Positions 17,271 through 26,516 are shown, counted from the first letter of the stretch. The stretch is DNA of 64,000 nt from JAEUJM01 sp044221555 (GCA_044221555.1 JBGAOY010000009.1:1-64000), one strand, 5' to 3'. Notes: generated by a model from the sequence alone, not told the origin. Made by a program: numbers and translations.

Positions 17271-17385
17271 TGGAAGCAGGCTACCTACCTCATGTAACAG
17301 GGAATACATACTCCGCAGCATCTCAGCTCGGTGTGACAGGAATCCGAACACAGGCGGGCGGTGCCGCTCCTTGCGCAGCCGGCGG

Positions 17386-17415
17386 CGATCTCAGCCGGGC
17401 CGATCTCAGCCGGTG
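17386..17415. repeat. 15-bp direct repeat upstream of sigma factor
   Basis: CGATCTCAGCCGG occurs at 17386-17398 and again at 17401-17413, a period of 15. It lies 30 bp upstream of the ECF promoter at 17443, where an activator could bind, but a slippage duplication is equally likely. The downstream operon copy at 49.5 kb has no equivalent repeat. Confidence 0.6.
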
Positions 17416-17442
17416 GCGCGGAGGCGACCGTGGCATCGCGAT

Positions 17443-17468
17443 GGAACGCCCGGGCGGTCCTGCGCGTC
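17443..17468 (+). promoter_or_regulatory. ECF-type promoter of first sigma/Kelch operon
   Basis: GGAAC at 17443-17447 and CGTC at 17465-17468 are separated by 17 bp, matching the classic ECF -35/-10 pattern. CGTC ends 12 nt before the chosen ATG at 17481, so the transcript would be leaderless or nearly so. The same arrangement and distances recur at 49529-49554, which argues for autoregulation by the encoded sigma factors. Confidence 0.75.
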
Positions 17469-17480
17469 TACACCTTCGGG

Positions 17481-17987
17481 ATGGCGGCACTCGGATCAGC
17501 AGAGGAGTTCGCCGACCACTACCGGGCGGAGGCGTCGGCCTGCCTGGGCCTCGCCTACGTGCTCTGTGGCAACCGATCGCTCGCCGAGGAGGTGGTGGCT
17601 GATGCGTTCGCTCGCAGTTGGCCGGCGTTCCGGGCCGGGCGGATCGACGACGTGCGCCCCTATCTACGTCGCACCGTGGTGAACACGCTGAACGGCCGGT
17701 TCCGGCGGCGTGTGCTCGAGCGACGCCACGCCGCTCGGATCGGGGCCGAGCCCGAGCCGGTCGAGACCGGCGGTGCCGACCAGGTGAACGACCAGGCGTG
17801 GCTGTGGCCGGCGCTGCTCGAGCTGCCTCCGACGCAACGGGCGGTGCTGGTGCTGCGCTTCCTCGAGGACCGGTCCGAGCAGCAGACCGCCGACCTGCTC
17901 GGGATCCGGGTGGGCACCGTGAAGTCCCGGTCGGCCCGCGGGCTGGCCAGGCTCCAGGATCTGTTGGGAGACGCGAACGATGACTGA
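17481..17987 (+). CDS. ECF sigma factor, SigE-like (SIG-type 1)
   Basis: A 168-residue sigma factor with region 2 (DHYRAEASACLGLAYVLCGN, EEVVADAFARSWPAF, DDVRPYLRRTVVNTLNGRFRRR) and region 4 (LLELPPTQRAVLVLRFLEDRSEQQTADLLGIRVGTVKSRSARGL). It directs RNA polymerase to GGAAC/CGTC-type promoters, likely including its own. The final codons overlap the Kelch gene by 8 nt (ATGACTGA). The chosen ATG is 12 nt from the -10 box; the upstream reading frame is extended with no homology. It has a paralogue at 49567. Family wording is that of the SigE/ECF41-unlike group often seen in actinobacteria without an adjacent zinc anti-sigma gene. Confidence 0.9.
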   Translation: MAALGSAEEFADHYRAEASACLGLAYVLCGNRSLAEEVVADAFARSWPAFRAGRIDDVRPYLRRTVVNTLNGRFRRRVLERRHAARIGAEPEPVETGGADQVNDQAWLWPALLELPPTQRAVLVLRFLEDRSEQQTADLLGIRVGTVKSRSARGLARLQDLLGDANDD

Positions 17988-19317
17988 CCTGCGCGACGAC
18001 CTGCGGGCGGTGCTGGCGGACCGTGCCGGCACGATCGAGTTGCCGAGCGACTTCGCCGACCGGGTTCGCGGCGCGGCCACCCGCCACAGGCGCCACCGCC
18101 GCGCCGGGTCGCTCGTGCTGGCGGCGGCGATCGTCGTGGTCGTCCTGTGCGGCGCCACCCTCGCCCTGCGCGGTGGCGGCACGGACGAGCCCACCCGCGT
18201 GGTGGCGGGGCCCGGCGAGGGGGTGAGCCCCGGGACCTGGGTGCCCATGCCCGACGGGCCGCTCAGCCCCCGGGACAGCGCCCTGTCGTTCGCGGTCAGT
18301 GGCGAGGTACTGATCTTCGGCGGGCGACCGGAGGCGGGATGCCCGCCGGGCGCCGACTGCCGACCACCCGAGGGGCCGCCGCTGACCGACGGGGCCGCGT
18401 ACGACCCTGCGGCACGGACATGGCATCCGATCGCCGACACCCCGGAGCCGATCCTCTCGGCCAGTGGTGCGGTGATCGGCGACCGCCTGTACCTCTGGGC
18501 GACCGTGCCATGCCCCGCGAACGCCTTCTGCACGCAAGCGGGGACGGCGCGGTTCCTGGCCTACGACGCGGGGGACGACCAGTGGACCCAGTTGGCCTTC
18601 CCCGACAACGCGCCGCTCGGCCTCGCGCTCGCAGCCGACGGGGACCGGATCGTCGGCTACCACGCTGAGGCCAGGGACGGTCTGTCCGACCTCGTGTACT
18701 CACCACCCACGAACGCCTGGACCCCTCTGCCCGCGGATCCGCTGCAGCCCGGGTTCGACCGGGTGATCGTGGGCCACGACGGCGACGTGTACCTGTTCTC
18801 CGTGCCCACCCCCGCCAGCAGACCCGATCCGGATGCCCCGGGCTACTACCAGGCGGCGGTGCTGCGGGCCGGAGACGACGGCTGGCAGGTGCTCCCCGAG
18901 TCGCCGGTCGTCGGGTTCTCGGCCACCTGGGCACGGATCGGCGACCTGCTGGTCAACCCCCTGCCCGGGCCCGCATCCGACTCGGACCTCATCACCTTTC
19001 CGCCGGGGGGTGCGCTCGACACGGTCACCGGGCGCTGGTCCGCCCTGGCCCCGCCGCCCACCGCGGTCGGCCCCTACCAGGAGCTCGGCACCGTCGTCGG
19101 CGACCCCTACATAGCGTCCTACGGGTTCGTGTTCGACGCCGTCGCCGACACGTGGACCCCGCTTCCGCGACCCGACGGCCTGGCCGAGCAGGGCGCCGCC
19201 GCCGCCTGGGTCGGTACCACCCTGGTGGTGTGGGGCGGCACCGCCGCCGGCTCGCCCACCGACGCCGGCGCCACCTGGACGGTCGGCGAACCATCCGACG
19301 CACCGGGAGGCGGGTAG
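17980..19317 (+). CDS. Membrane-anchored Kelch-like propeller, candidate anti-sigma sensor
   Basis: A 445-residue single-pass protein. Residues 1-42 are cytoplasmic and rich in Arg near the membrane (TRHRRHRRAG), residues ~44-65 are one transmembrane helix, and the outside part is a Kelch/galactose-oxidase-like propeller with repeated blade ends (AYDPAARTWHPI, AYDAGDDQWTQL, YSPPTNAWTPLP, VTGRWSAL, DAVADTWTPLP). The gene overlaps the sigma factor by 8 nt. By position and topology it may hold the sigma factor and sense something outside, but the short N-terminal part lacks the zinc anti-sigma motif, so this is a proposal. The second copy is at 50078. Confidence 0.75.
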   Translation: MTDLRDDLRAVLADRAGTIELPSDFADRVRGAATRHRRHRRAGSLVLAAAIVVVVLCGATLALRGGGTDEPTRVVAGPGEGVSPGTWVPMPDGPLSPRDSALSFAVSGEVLIFGGRPEAGCPPGADCRPPEGPPLTDGAAYDPAARTWHPIADTPEPILSASGAVIGDRLYLWATVPCPANAFCTQAGTARFLAYDAGDDQWTQLAFPDNAPLGLALAADGDRIVGYHAEARDGLSDLVYSPPTNAWTPLPADPLQPGFDRVIVGHDGDVYLFSVPTPASRPDPDAPGYYQAAVLRAGDDGWQVLPESPVVGFSATWARIGDLLVNPLPGPASDSDLITFPPGGALDTVTGRWSALAPPPTAVGPYQELGTVVGDPYIASYGFVFDAVADTWTPLPRPDGLAEQGAAAAWVGTTLVVWGGTAAGSPTDAGATWTVGEPSDAPGGG

Positions 19318-19340
19318 GTGTTGCGTCGTCCAGACCCCCG

Positions 19341-20492
19341 TCAGCCGGTGAAGTTCGGGCCGATCGCCACGGGCGCCGCCGCCTGCGGGGCGACCGGCGG
19401 TGGCGGTGGCTCGCACACCGAGGGGTCGTCGTCGACCGTCGAGTTGCCGCTGGTGAACAGGGCAGGGAACACGGCGTCGTCGGAGTCTCCGCGCGAGGAG
19501 GAGGCTCTGTTCCCGTTGATGGTCGAGTCGGTGATCGTCACCTCGCCGCCGTCCCAGTAGACGCCGCCGCCGGCGTCGCCGGTGGCGGTCGCCGTGTTGC
19601 AGGTGACGATCGAATCGAGCAGGCGGACATCGCCGCCGGAGGACACGCCACCGCCCGCAGTCCCGCCGGAAGCCTCGACCGTGTTGTGGTCGACGGTCGA
19701 CCGGTCGAGTAGGACTCCCCCCGTCTGGGCAAGGACGGCGCCGCCGCCAGCCCCGGTGGCGGTGACCGCCGAGTTGTGCGACAGATCGCAGTCTCCGACG
19801 GCGGCCCACGACCCGCTCGTGGACAACAGGGCGCCGGCAGCGTCGCCGCGCTCGGCAGTCGCGTGATTCGCACGGATGACGCAGCTGCCAGCGTCGGCGT
19901 ACACGCCGAGAATCGCACCTGCGGCATCACCGGCGCGGGCGTGGACCCAGTTGTCGGTGATGTCACAATCGCCGGCCCCGGCGAACCCACCCACCGAGAG
20001 CAAGGCTCCGGCGGCGTCGCCGGCGGTGCTCGTGACGTGGTTGCCCGTGATCGCACAATAGAAGACGTGGATGTCGCCACCCATGGACACGATCGGCGCG
20101 GCGTCGAGGTTCGTGGACCCCGCCACGCCCGTGATGCTCAGCCCCTCGATGGAGATGCCCGTCCCGCTCTCGTCGACCAGCGCCCGCGGCGCGCCGCCGG
20201 CATCGATGACGATCCCGTGGCCGTAGATGTTGAGCGAGCCGTCGCCCGACCAGCTGATCTCGCTGGCCAGGGTCACCGTGCCGCCGACCCTGAACGAGAC
20301 GGAATCGTGACCGGGACTGGCGGCTGCGTCGGCCAATGCCTGTCGAAATGACCCAGGCCCCGCGTCGTCCGAGTTGGTGACGGGGAAGATGGAGTCCGCA
20401 GTGGCGGGATCCGGCACCAGGAGCACGGCGCCGAGGCCGGCCAGCAGCGCCATCGCTACTTCGAGGAGGTGGGAGCAACGGGTCCGTCGCAC
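19341..20492 (-). CDS. Secreted right-handed beta-helix protein
   Basis: A 383-residue exported protein. A signal peptide with RR near the start (MRRTRCSHLLEVAMALL...) is cleaved about residue 36, before DSIFPVTNSDDAGPGSFRQAL, the usual opening of choice-of-anchor beta-helix surface proteins. The middle has regular strands with repeats such as GDAAGALLSVGG, GDAAGAILGVY and GDAAGALLSTSG, then TAGGGVSSGGDVRLLDS and AGGGVYWDGGEVTITDS turns. It is probably a surface or extracellular polymer-binding protein; no polysaccharide-lyase residues are apparent. GTG 20492 gives a good signal peptide. Confidence 0.8.
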   Translation of the reverse strand: MRRTRCSHLLEVAMALLAGLGAVLLVPDPATADSIFPVTNSDDAGPGSFRQALADAAASPGHDSVSFRVGGTVTLASEISWSGDGSLNIYGHGIVIDAGGAPRALVDESGTGISIEGLSITGVAGSTNLDAAPIVSMGGDIHVFYCAITGNHVTSTAGDAAGALLSVGGFAGAGDCDITDNWVHARAGDAAGAILGVYADAGSCVIRANHATAERGDAAGALLSTSGSWAAVGDCDLSHNSAVTATGAGGGAVLAQTGGVLLDRSTVDHNTVEASGGTAGGGVSSGGDVRLLDSIVTCNTATATGDAGGGVYWDGGEVTITDSTINGNRASSSRGDSDDAVFPALFTSGNSTVDDDPSVCEPPPPPVAPQAAAPVAIGPNFTG

Positions 20493-20610
20493 TGGCGGAG
20501 GGTAGCCGCGCGGCCCCGAGTCGGCACTGTGGCGCCAACGCTGCCGGCCACACGGCCATACCGCTCCCGACCGCTCCTCCCCGCGACGAGGTGCCCTAGC
20601 CTTGCGGTCC

Positions 20611-22947
20611 ATGAGCGACCGCACGGGGGACAACGCCGGGCCAGCCGGACGGGGCACGTATCCGGGGTTCGAGGGTGTCGTGGGGCGGACGTTCGCCGGG
20701 TCGGAGGGGTGGTGGCCCGAGCGGGCCGAGCCGCCGGCCGGCGCCCCCAACATCATCGTGATGCTGGCCGACGACCTCGGCTACGCCGACCTGGGCTGCT
20801 ACGGGTCCGAGATCGAGACGCCCAACCTCGACCGCCTGGCCGCCGGCGGCGTCCGGTACACGAACTTCCACGTCGCCCCGATGTGCTCACCCACCCGGGC
20901 GGCGCTGCTGACGGGCCAGGAGCCGCACCGGGCCGGCGTCGGCTCCGTCGCCCACTCGGACGCCGGCTTCCCCGGCTACGCCATGGAGCTGGGCACCAAC
21001 GTGGTCACCATCGCCGAGCTGCTGCGCGACCAGGGCTACGCCACGATGATGCTGGGCAAGTGGCACCTGGCCAAGGACTCCGACTGCTCGACGGCCGGCC
21101 CCACCCACTCGTGGCCGTGCCAGCGGGGCTTCGACCGCTTCTACGGCATCCTCGACGCCTTCACCAACCTGCACCACCCCCACCGGCTGATGCAGGACAA
21201 CACCCCGGTCGAGACCGACCAGTACCCCGAGGACTTCTACCTCACCGACGATCTCACCGACCGGGCCATCTCGATGATCCGAGAGGTCAAGTCGTCCAAC
21301 CCGGACAAGCCGTTCTTCACCTACTTCGCCCATCCCGCGGTGCACGCCCCGCTGCACGCGAAGGCCGCAGACATCGCCAAGTACAAGGGTCGCTACGACG
21401 CCGGCTGGGACGTCATCCGCCAGCAGCGCTACGACCGCCAGGTGGCCATGGGGCTGCTGCCCGAGGGCACCGAGCTGGCGCCGCGCAACACCGAGGCCAA
21501 CCACGACGTGCGCCCGTGGGACGAGCTCACCGACGCCGAGCACGAGCTGTACGCCCGCCACATGGAGGTGTTCGCGGGCATGGTCGACAACATCGACCAG
21601 AACGTGGGCCGTCTCATCGCGGCGCTCGACGAGATCGGCCAGCTCGACAACACCCTGTTCGTGTTCCTGTCGGACAACGGCGCGTCCCGTGAAGGCGAGG
21701 TCACCGGCACCACCTCCTACTACGTGCACCTGCTGCAGGGCGACGACGTGGAGGCCGACCGGGCCCGCCTCGACCTGATCGGTGGTCCGCAGACCACGCC
21801 CCACTACCCCCGCGGCTGGGCCATGGCCGGCTGCACACCGTGGCGCCTCTACAAGATCAACACCCACGCCGGCGGCCACTCGGTGCCGTTCATCGTGTCG
21901 TGGCCGGCGGGCGTCGAGCCGGACATGGCCGGCACGCTGCGCGACCAGTACACCCACGTCACCGACGTGCTGCCCACCGTGCTCGACCTGTTGTCCATCG
22001 AGGCGCCCTCCGAGCGCAACGGCCACCCGCTCGACCCGATGGTCGGCGCCAGCTTCCTGCGCACGCTCGCCGACCCCGCCGCGCCCAGCGACCACCACGA
22101 GCAGGTCTTCGAGAACAACGGGCACCGCGGCTTCTACCGGGACGGCTGGGAGGTGGTCACCTGTCACCAGGCCATGAGCTCGTTCGAGGACGAGTGGGAG
22201 CTGTACCACGTGGCCGAGGACCGCACCGAGCTGCACGAGCTCTCCGCGTCGCACCCCGAGAAGCTGCAGGAGCTGACCGAGGCGTGGGAGGCGGCGGCGT
22301 GGGAGAACCGCATCTACCCGCTCGACGAGGGCACGGCGGTCAAGTACCTGGTCCGCCCGCCCCGCAGCGCGGTGTTCACCGAGCGTCCGGTCACCATCCC
22401 TGCCGGCACGCCCACGCTCGAGCGCTGGCGCTCGGTGCAGCTCATCTGGTTCAAGGCCGTCACCGTCGACGTCGACCTGGGCGCCGGCTTCTCGCCTGGC
22501 GACCAGGGCTACCTCGTCGCCCACGGCGACCAGGGCGCCGGCTACGGGCTGTACGTGCTGGACGACCGGCTGACGTTCGTCCACAACGACGGCCGTGGCC
22601 ACCTGCGTCGGCTCGACGGCGGGCCCATCGGAGACCGGGCTACGTCGATCGTCGCCGACTTCACGGCGCCGGGCGGCAACGTCTGGACGGTGGCGCTGGC
22701 CGTCGACGGTGACGACCGCGGGTCGCTCGACGGCGTCCCCATGCTCTACGGCATGGCCCCGTTCGAGGGCATCAGCGTCGGTCGCGACCCCCGCTCCCCC
22801 GTCGACTGGGGCCTGCACGAGCGCTTCGGGTCGTTCGCCTACACGGGGCCGCTGCGTTCGGTGACCTACACCCCAGGCCCCGACGCCCCCGACGCCCCCA
22901 GCACCATGGTCGACCTGCTCCGCGAGATCGGCCGCGCCTTCGAGTAG
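20611..22947 (+). CDS. Arylsulfatase-family sulfatase
   Basis: A 778-residue type I sulfatase. The metal-binding MLADDLGYADLG (Asp54, Asp55) and the formylglycine motif CSPTR (Cys92 in MCSPTRAALLTG) are intact, followed by GKWHL, and SDNGASREGEV for the later metal-binding aspartate and asparagine. The last ~200 residues (after EAAAWENRIYPLD) form an extra beta-rich domain seen in large actinobacterial arylsulfatases. It needs a formylglycine-generating enzyme, not seen in the window. No signal peptide is evident, so action in the cytoplasm is likely. Substrate unknown. Confidence 0.93.
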   Translation: MSDRTGDNAGPAGRGTYPGFEGVVGRTFAGSEGWWPERAEPPAGAPNIIVMLADDLGYADLGCYGSEIETPNLDRLAAGGVRYTNFHVAPMCSPTRAALLTGQEPHRAGVGSVAHSDAGFPGYAMELGTNVVTIAELLRDQGYATMMLGKWHLAKDSDCSTAGPTHSWPCQRGFDRFYGILDAFTNLHHPHRLMQDNTPVETDQYPEDFYLTDDLTDRAISMIREVKSSNPDKPFFTYFAHPAVHAPLHAKAADIAKYKGRYDAGWDVIRQQRYDRQVAMGLLPEGTELAPRNTEANHDVRPWDELTDAEHELYARHMEVFAGMVDNIDQNVGRLIAALDEIGQLDNTLFVFLSDNGASREGEVTGTTSYYVHLLQGDDVEADRARLDLIGGPQTTPHYPRGWAMAGCTPWRLYKINTHAGGHSVPFIVSWPAGVEPDMAGTLRDQYTHVTDVLPTVLDLLSIEAPSERNGHPLDPMVGASFLRTLADPAAPSDHHEQVFENNGHRGFYRDGWEVVTCHQAMSSFEDEWELYHVAEDRTELHELSASHPEKLQELTEAWEAAAWENRIYPLDEGTAVKYLVRPPRSAVFTERPVTIPAGTPTLERWRSVQLIWFKAVTVDVDLGAGFSPGDQGYLVAHGDQGAGYGLYVLDDRLTFVHNDGRGHLRRLDGGPIGDRATSIVADFTAPGGNVWTVALAVDGDDRGSLDGVPMLYGMAPFEGISVGRDPRSPVDWGLHERFGSFAYTGPLRSVTYTPGPDAPDAPSTMVDLLREIGRAFE

Positions 22948-22948
22948 C

Positions 22949-22977
22949 GCAGGTGAGCGGCGCCGGCGCCCACCTGC
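22949..22977. terminator. Palindromic terminator between convergent genes
   Basis: GCAGGTG (22949-22955) pairs with CACCTGC (22971-22977), and the centre GGCGCC-GGCGCC is itself self-complementary. It begins 2 nt after the sulfatase stop and lies before the convergent lipoprotein gene (stop at 23006). Confidence 0.65.
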
Positions 22978-23005
22978 CGCCGGCTCACCGCCCGGCCGGC
23001 AGGGG

Positions 23006-24073
23006 TCAGGGGCGCCACACCGAGAGCGTCGGCGCCGCCCCCTCGGGGAGGGTGAAGTAGGCGTCGCCGGCGGGTGTGAAGGCCACGGCCTCGCCCTGGG
23101 CTTCGACGGGGACGGGACCACGGCAGGGGGTGGTGGCCAGGGCGTCGACCACCGGGGTGCCCTCGGGGCGGGCGAACAGCTGCACGCCGCCGTAGGTGCG
23201 CACGGCGATGGCGTCGCCGGCCGGCGTCATGTCGGCGCCGGTGACCGCGCCGGCGATGCTCGGGCCCGGGCTGAAGGTGCCGACCCGCTGGAGCGTGGGC
23301 ATCGCGGCGGCGTCGGCACTCCACCCCTCGATGGAGCCTCGGTAGATGCCCACGGGCCCACCGCTGAGCGACTTCTCGACCACGTAGAAGCTGGCGTCGG
23401 TGCGGTCGATGAACAGGGCCTCGGCATCCCGGGGACCATCGGGGTACTGGAACGGGTACGCCTCCACGTCGTCGAGCCGCACTCGGCCGGCGTCGCGGTC
23501 GGCGCCCACATCGGGCTCGGGAACCCGGTAGAGGGTGACGTTCGTGCGCACGGCGTCGTTGTCGCCGATGTCGGCCAGGTAGAGCGCGTCACCGTCGTCC
23601 ACGGCGTTGCCGGCGTCGTCGACGTCGGGGCCCAGGGCCATGTCCTCCCAGTCGACGGCCTCGGCGCCCACGAGCTTGAAGGTGCCGAGGGGGGCGCCGT
23701 CCTCGCCCAGGGCGAACACCCGGGCGGTGTCGCCCGAGTCGTTGTGGGCCCAGAGCACGCCGTCGTGGGCTCTGCTCACGGCCAGGCCCGATGCCTCCAC
23801 CAGGGGACGCACCGACACCACCACGGTCTCGGGCGACTCGAGCCGGCCCGCGCAGGCGGCGGTGACCACCGAGTCGACGCCCGATGCCACCGTCGTCGGG
23901 GGCGACGTCGACGGCACCGCGGTGGTCGAAGTCGAGACATCGGTGTCGCGGGCCGCAGCCTCGTCGCCCCCGCCGTCGTCCGACGAACTCGAGCACCCCA
24001 TCGCCGCCGCCATCAGGAGGCCGGCGACCACCGCCAGGACGACCCGCCCCCGCCCGCGCCGACGCTCGTTCAT
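23006..24073 (-). CDS. Lipoprotein with predicted beta-propeller
   Basis: A 355-residue exported protein with an arginine-rich start, a hydrophobic segment and lipobox AMGC followed by a run of serines. After a Thr/Ser linker, repeated short motifs (SGLAVSRAHDGVLWAHNDSGD, YLADIGDNDAVR, AEALFIDRTDASFYVVEKS, ADMTPAGDAIAVRTYGG, EAVAFTPAGDAYFTLPEG) suggest a propeller fold resembling the esterase-like-phytase or PQQ-like groups. No catalytic histidine or calcium site can be assigned with certainty. It is placed on the outer face of the membrane. Confidence 0.7.
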   Translation of the reverse strand: MNERRRGRGRVVLAVVAGLLMAAAMGCSSSSDDGGGDEAAARDTDVSTSTTAVPSTSPPTTVASGVDSVVTAACAGRLESPETVVVSVRPLVEASGLAVSRAHDGVLWAHNDSGDTARVFALGEDGAPLGTFKLVGAEAVDWEDMALGPDVDDAGNAVDDGDALYLADIGDNDAVRTNVTLYRVPEPDVGADRDAGRVRLDDVEAYPFQYPDGPRDAEALFIDRTDASFYVVEKSLSGGPVGIYRGSIEGWSADAAAMPTLQRVGTFSPGPSIAGAVTGADMTPAGDAIAVRTYGGVQLFARPEGTPVVDALATTPCRGPVPVEAQGEAVAFTPAGDAYFTLPEGAAPTLSVWRP

Positions 24074-24252
24074 CAGCACCAACCCCGAACCACCCGGCCG
24101 CGACCCCATGGGTGCAGACCCTAGGTCTCACCCGCCATGACATCGTTCCCGCTCGTCGGGCGATGGTCGCCCCATCATCCCGGGGCGCCGCCGGGACGCC
24201 GCTCCGGCGGGCGAGGCGGCGCGGCCGGGTGCCGGTTCGTAGACTCGCCGCC

Positions 24253-24768
24253 ATGAGCGCACCACTTCGCATCGACCTGCCCGCGGGTGACGCCGACGAG
24301 GTGATCCGCCTGTTCACCCTGAACCCCGACATGGGCATGATCGCCGCCGCCTTCTCGGGCAAGGTGTACGAGAAGTCGAAGCTGGACATCCGCGAGCGCG
24401 AGCTGGTGCGCATGCGCATCGCCCGGATCAACGACTGCTCGGTCTGCATCGCGACCCGCACGGCCGACCCCGCGGCGGCGGGGCTCACCGAGGACCTGTA
24501 CCTCGCCATCGAGAACTGGCGCGAGATCGAGGGGCTCACCGACCGCGAACGAGTGGCCATCGAGTACGCCGAGCGCTACGCCCTCGACCACCGCAACCTG
24601 GACGACGACTTCTGGCTGCGGCTGCGCTCGCTCTGGAGCGACGAGGAGGTGCTCGACCTCACCATCTGCATCTCGGCCTTCCTGGCCATGGGTCGGGTCG
24701 TCGCCGTGCTCGGCCCCACCACCGAGTGCCCGATCGTGCTCGACCAGCCCGGCCCCATCCTGCGCTGA
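24253..24768 (+). CDS. Carboxymuconolactone decarboxylase/AhpD-family protein
   Basis: A 171-residue protein of the CMD family with the motif RERELVRMRIARINDCSVCIATR: the redox pair CSVC is present, though the residue that follows by three is Thr, not the usual His. The helical continuation (EDLYLAIENWREIEGLTDRERVAIEYAE) matches longer CMD members. A peroxidase-partner or oxidoreductase role is likely. The two-cysteine pattern matches the protein at 573. ATG 24253 is preferred because the frame upstream lies antisense to the neighbouring lipoprotein gene. Confidence 0.87.
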   Translation: MSAPLRIDLPAGDADEVIRLFTLNPDMGMIAAAFSGKVYEKSKLDIRERELVRMRIARINDCSVCIATRTADPAAAGLTEDLYLAIENWREIEGLTDRERVAIEYAERYALDHRNLDDDFWLRLRSLWSDEEVLDLTICISAFLAMGRVVAVLGPTTECPIVLDQPGPILR

Positions 24769-24852
24769 CCGCGTCGCGCGGGGTGGACCGCACTCCGGGC
24801 GCGGACCGTTCGCACCCGTGGTGGCGAGGCGGGACCCGGGTCGAGCCGGCGG

Positions 24853-25662
24853 TCAGGCCTCGGGGCCCAGGTAGCTGGCCGTGAGCAACTGGTGGTCGGC
24901 GGCCAGGCCGGCGGCGGCGCCCTCGGTGACCACCTCGCCGTGGTTCAGCACGTACCCCCGGTCGGCCACGTGGAGCGCGACGGCCACGTGCTGTTCGACC
25001 AGCAGCACGCCGGTACCCAGGTCGTCCGCGATGCGGCGGACCACGGGCACCAGGCGTTCGACCACCACCGGGGCCAGGCCCAGGCTCATCTCGTCGACCA
25101 GCAGCAGGCGGGGACGGCTCACCAGCGCCCGGGCCAGGGCCAGCATCTGCTGCTCGCCGCCCGACAGCAGGCCGGCCCGGCGGTCGAGCAGCGGCGCGAG
25201 GGCAGGGAAGTACTCGAGCACCTGGTCGAGCGCCACACCGTCGTGGCGCCGCGGTCGACCGACCGCCACGTTCTCCCGCACCGTCAGCTGCGAGAAGAGC
25301 GACCGGTCCTCGGGAACGTGGGCCACCCCCTGGCGGGCCAACCGGTGCGGCGCGGTCCGCCGCCCCAACGGCCGGCCCAGCACCTCGATCTCGCCGCCCA
25401 GGATCGGCAACAGCCCCGAGATGGTCAGCAGCGTGGTGGTCTTGCCGGCGCCATTGGGACCGAGCAGGGCCACCACCTCGCCGGCGGCGACGTGCAACGA
25501 CAGCTCGCGGACGACGGCCACGCCGTCGTAGCCGGCGGACAGCCCCCGCACCGACAGCACGGGAGCGTCCCCGCCCGAGCCCGGCCCGACGCCGCCGGCC
25601 GCCCCCGCACCAGGCTCGACACCATCGCGCTCGACACCATCGCGCTCGATGCCGTCGGTCAC
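24853..25662 (-). CDS. LivF-type ABC ATPase
   Basis: A 269-residue ATPase with the branched-chain amino-acid (LivF) pattern: Walker A GPNGAGKTTTLL, VAHVPEDRSLFSQLTV, signature LSGGEQQML, Walker B LLLVDEMSLGLAP. It would pair with LivG encoded immediately upstream; the GTG overlaps the LivG stop (GTGA). The first 30 residues hold IERDG/VERDG repeats coded by three 15-bp units (25614-25658) and are unlike the family. No permease or substrate-binding subunit gene is adjacent, so the transported compound is unknown. Confidence 0.9.
   Translation of the reverse strand: MTDGIERDGVERDGVEPGAGAAGGVGPGSGGDAPVLSVRGLSAGYDGVAVVRELSLHVAAGEVVALLGPNGAGKTTTLLTISGLLPILGGEIEVLGRPLGRRTAPHRLARQGVAHVPEDRSLFSQLTVRENVAVGRPRRHDGVALDQVLEYFPALAPLLDRRAGLLSGGEQQMLALARALVSRPRLLLVDEMSLGLAPVVVERLVPVVRRIADDLGTGVLLVEQHVAVALHVADRGYVLNHGEVVTEGAAAGLAADHQLLTASYLGPEA
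25614..25658. repeat. Three 15-bp repeats at start of LivF gene
   Basis: Two identical units GCTCGACACCATCGC (25614-25628, 25629-25643) and a diverged third (25644-25658) code, on the minus strand, for the IERDG/VERDG/VEPG part of the N-terminal extension. In-frame copy-number change would lengthen or shorten this linker by five residues. Confidence 0.7.
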
Positions 25663-26429
25663 GGAACGGCTCCGTCGCCCAGGTAGGCGGCGATCACCGC
25701 CGGGTCGGCCCGCACCTGCTCGGGCGGTCCCGACGCGATCATCCGGCCGGCGTCGAGCACGTGCACCTCCTCGCACACGCCGAGCACCAGCCCCATGTCG
25801 TGGTCGACCAGCAGCACGGCCACACCGGCGTCGGCGATGGCCCGCACGTGCTCGCCGAAGCCCCGGCTCTCGTCGGTGTCCAAGCCGGCCGCGGGCTCGT
25901 CGAGCAGCACCATCTTCGGGTCGGCGGCCAACGCCCGGGCCACCCCCAACAGCTTGCGCTGCCCCAGCGACAGCTCGGAGGGCCGGTCGTCGGCTCGGTC
26001 GGCGAGACCGACCGCCTCGAGCGCGCGCACCACGACGGCGTCGCCGTGGTGGCGACGGGGCCGGACGATGTCGGCCAGCACCGAGCCGAGCCCCCCTGAC
26101 GCCACGGCCACCAGGCAGTTCTCGGCGACGGTGAGGTCGTCGAAGAGCTCGAGCGACTGCCAGGTCCGGGCCAGGCCCGCCCGGGCCCGGCGGTGCGTGG
26201 GCATCTGGTCGAGGGCGGCGCCGCCGAAGCGGATCGTGCCGCGGTGCGCCACGAATCCGGTGAGCGCGTCGATGCACGTGGTCTTGCCGGCACCGTTGGG
26301 GCCGATGAGCCCCACGATGGCGCCGCGGGCCACGTCGAGCGACACCCCGTCGAGGGCGCGCACGCCGCCGAAGGTGACGCCCAGGTCGACCACGCGCAAC
26401 AACACGTCGTCCGGCTCCGTGTCCCCCAC
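25659..26429 (-). CDS. LivG-type ABC ATPase
   Basis: A 256-residue ATPase of the branched-chain amino-acid/urea type: LRVVDLGVTFGGVRALDGVSL, Walker A GPNGAGKTTCID, the LARTWQSLELFDDLTV segment, signature LSLGQRKLL and Walker B VLLDEPAAGLD. It forms a heterodimer with LivF encoded downstream. The signature motif starts SLGQ, not SGGQ; that is found in the LivG family. GTG start at 26429. Confidence 0.9.
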   Translation of the reverse strand: MGDTEPDDVLLRVVDLGVTFGGVRALDGVSLDVARGAIVGLIGPNGAGKTTCIDALTGFVAHRGTIRFGGAALDQMPTHRRARAGLARTWQSLELFDDLTVAENCLVAVASGGLGSVLADIVRPRRHHGDAVVVRALEAVGLADRADDRPSELSLGQRKLLGVARALAADPKMVLLDEPAAGLDTDESRGFGEHVRAIADAGVAVLLVDHDMGLVLGVCEEVHVLDAGRMIASGPPEQVRADPAVIAAYLGDGAVP

Positions 26430-26516
26430 ACCGCAGGGTCTAGCAGGCGGCCGGCGACTCCGGAGGGGGCCACGGCACGGCGCCCGACGAACGCGGCGGC
26501 CGGCGCGGTGGGATGG

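Noticed and set aside
17361..17480. Extended N-terminus of the first sigma factor
   Set aside because: The extension has no sigma similarity and would cover the GGAAC/CGTC promoter.
23607..24140. Forward frames opposite the 23006-24073 lipoprotein gene
   Set aside because: Low-complexity translations typical of antisense frames in high-GC DNA; the minus-strand gene has a lipobox and repeated motifs.
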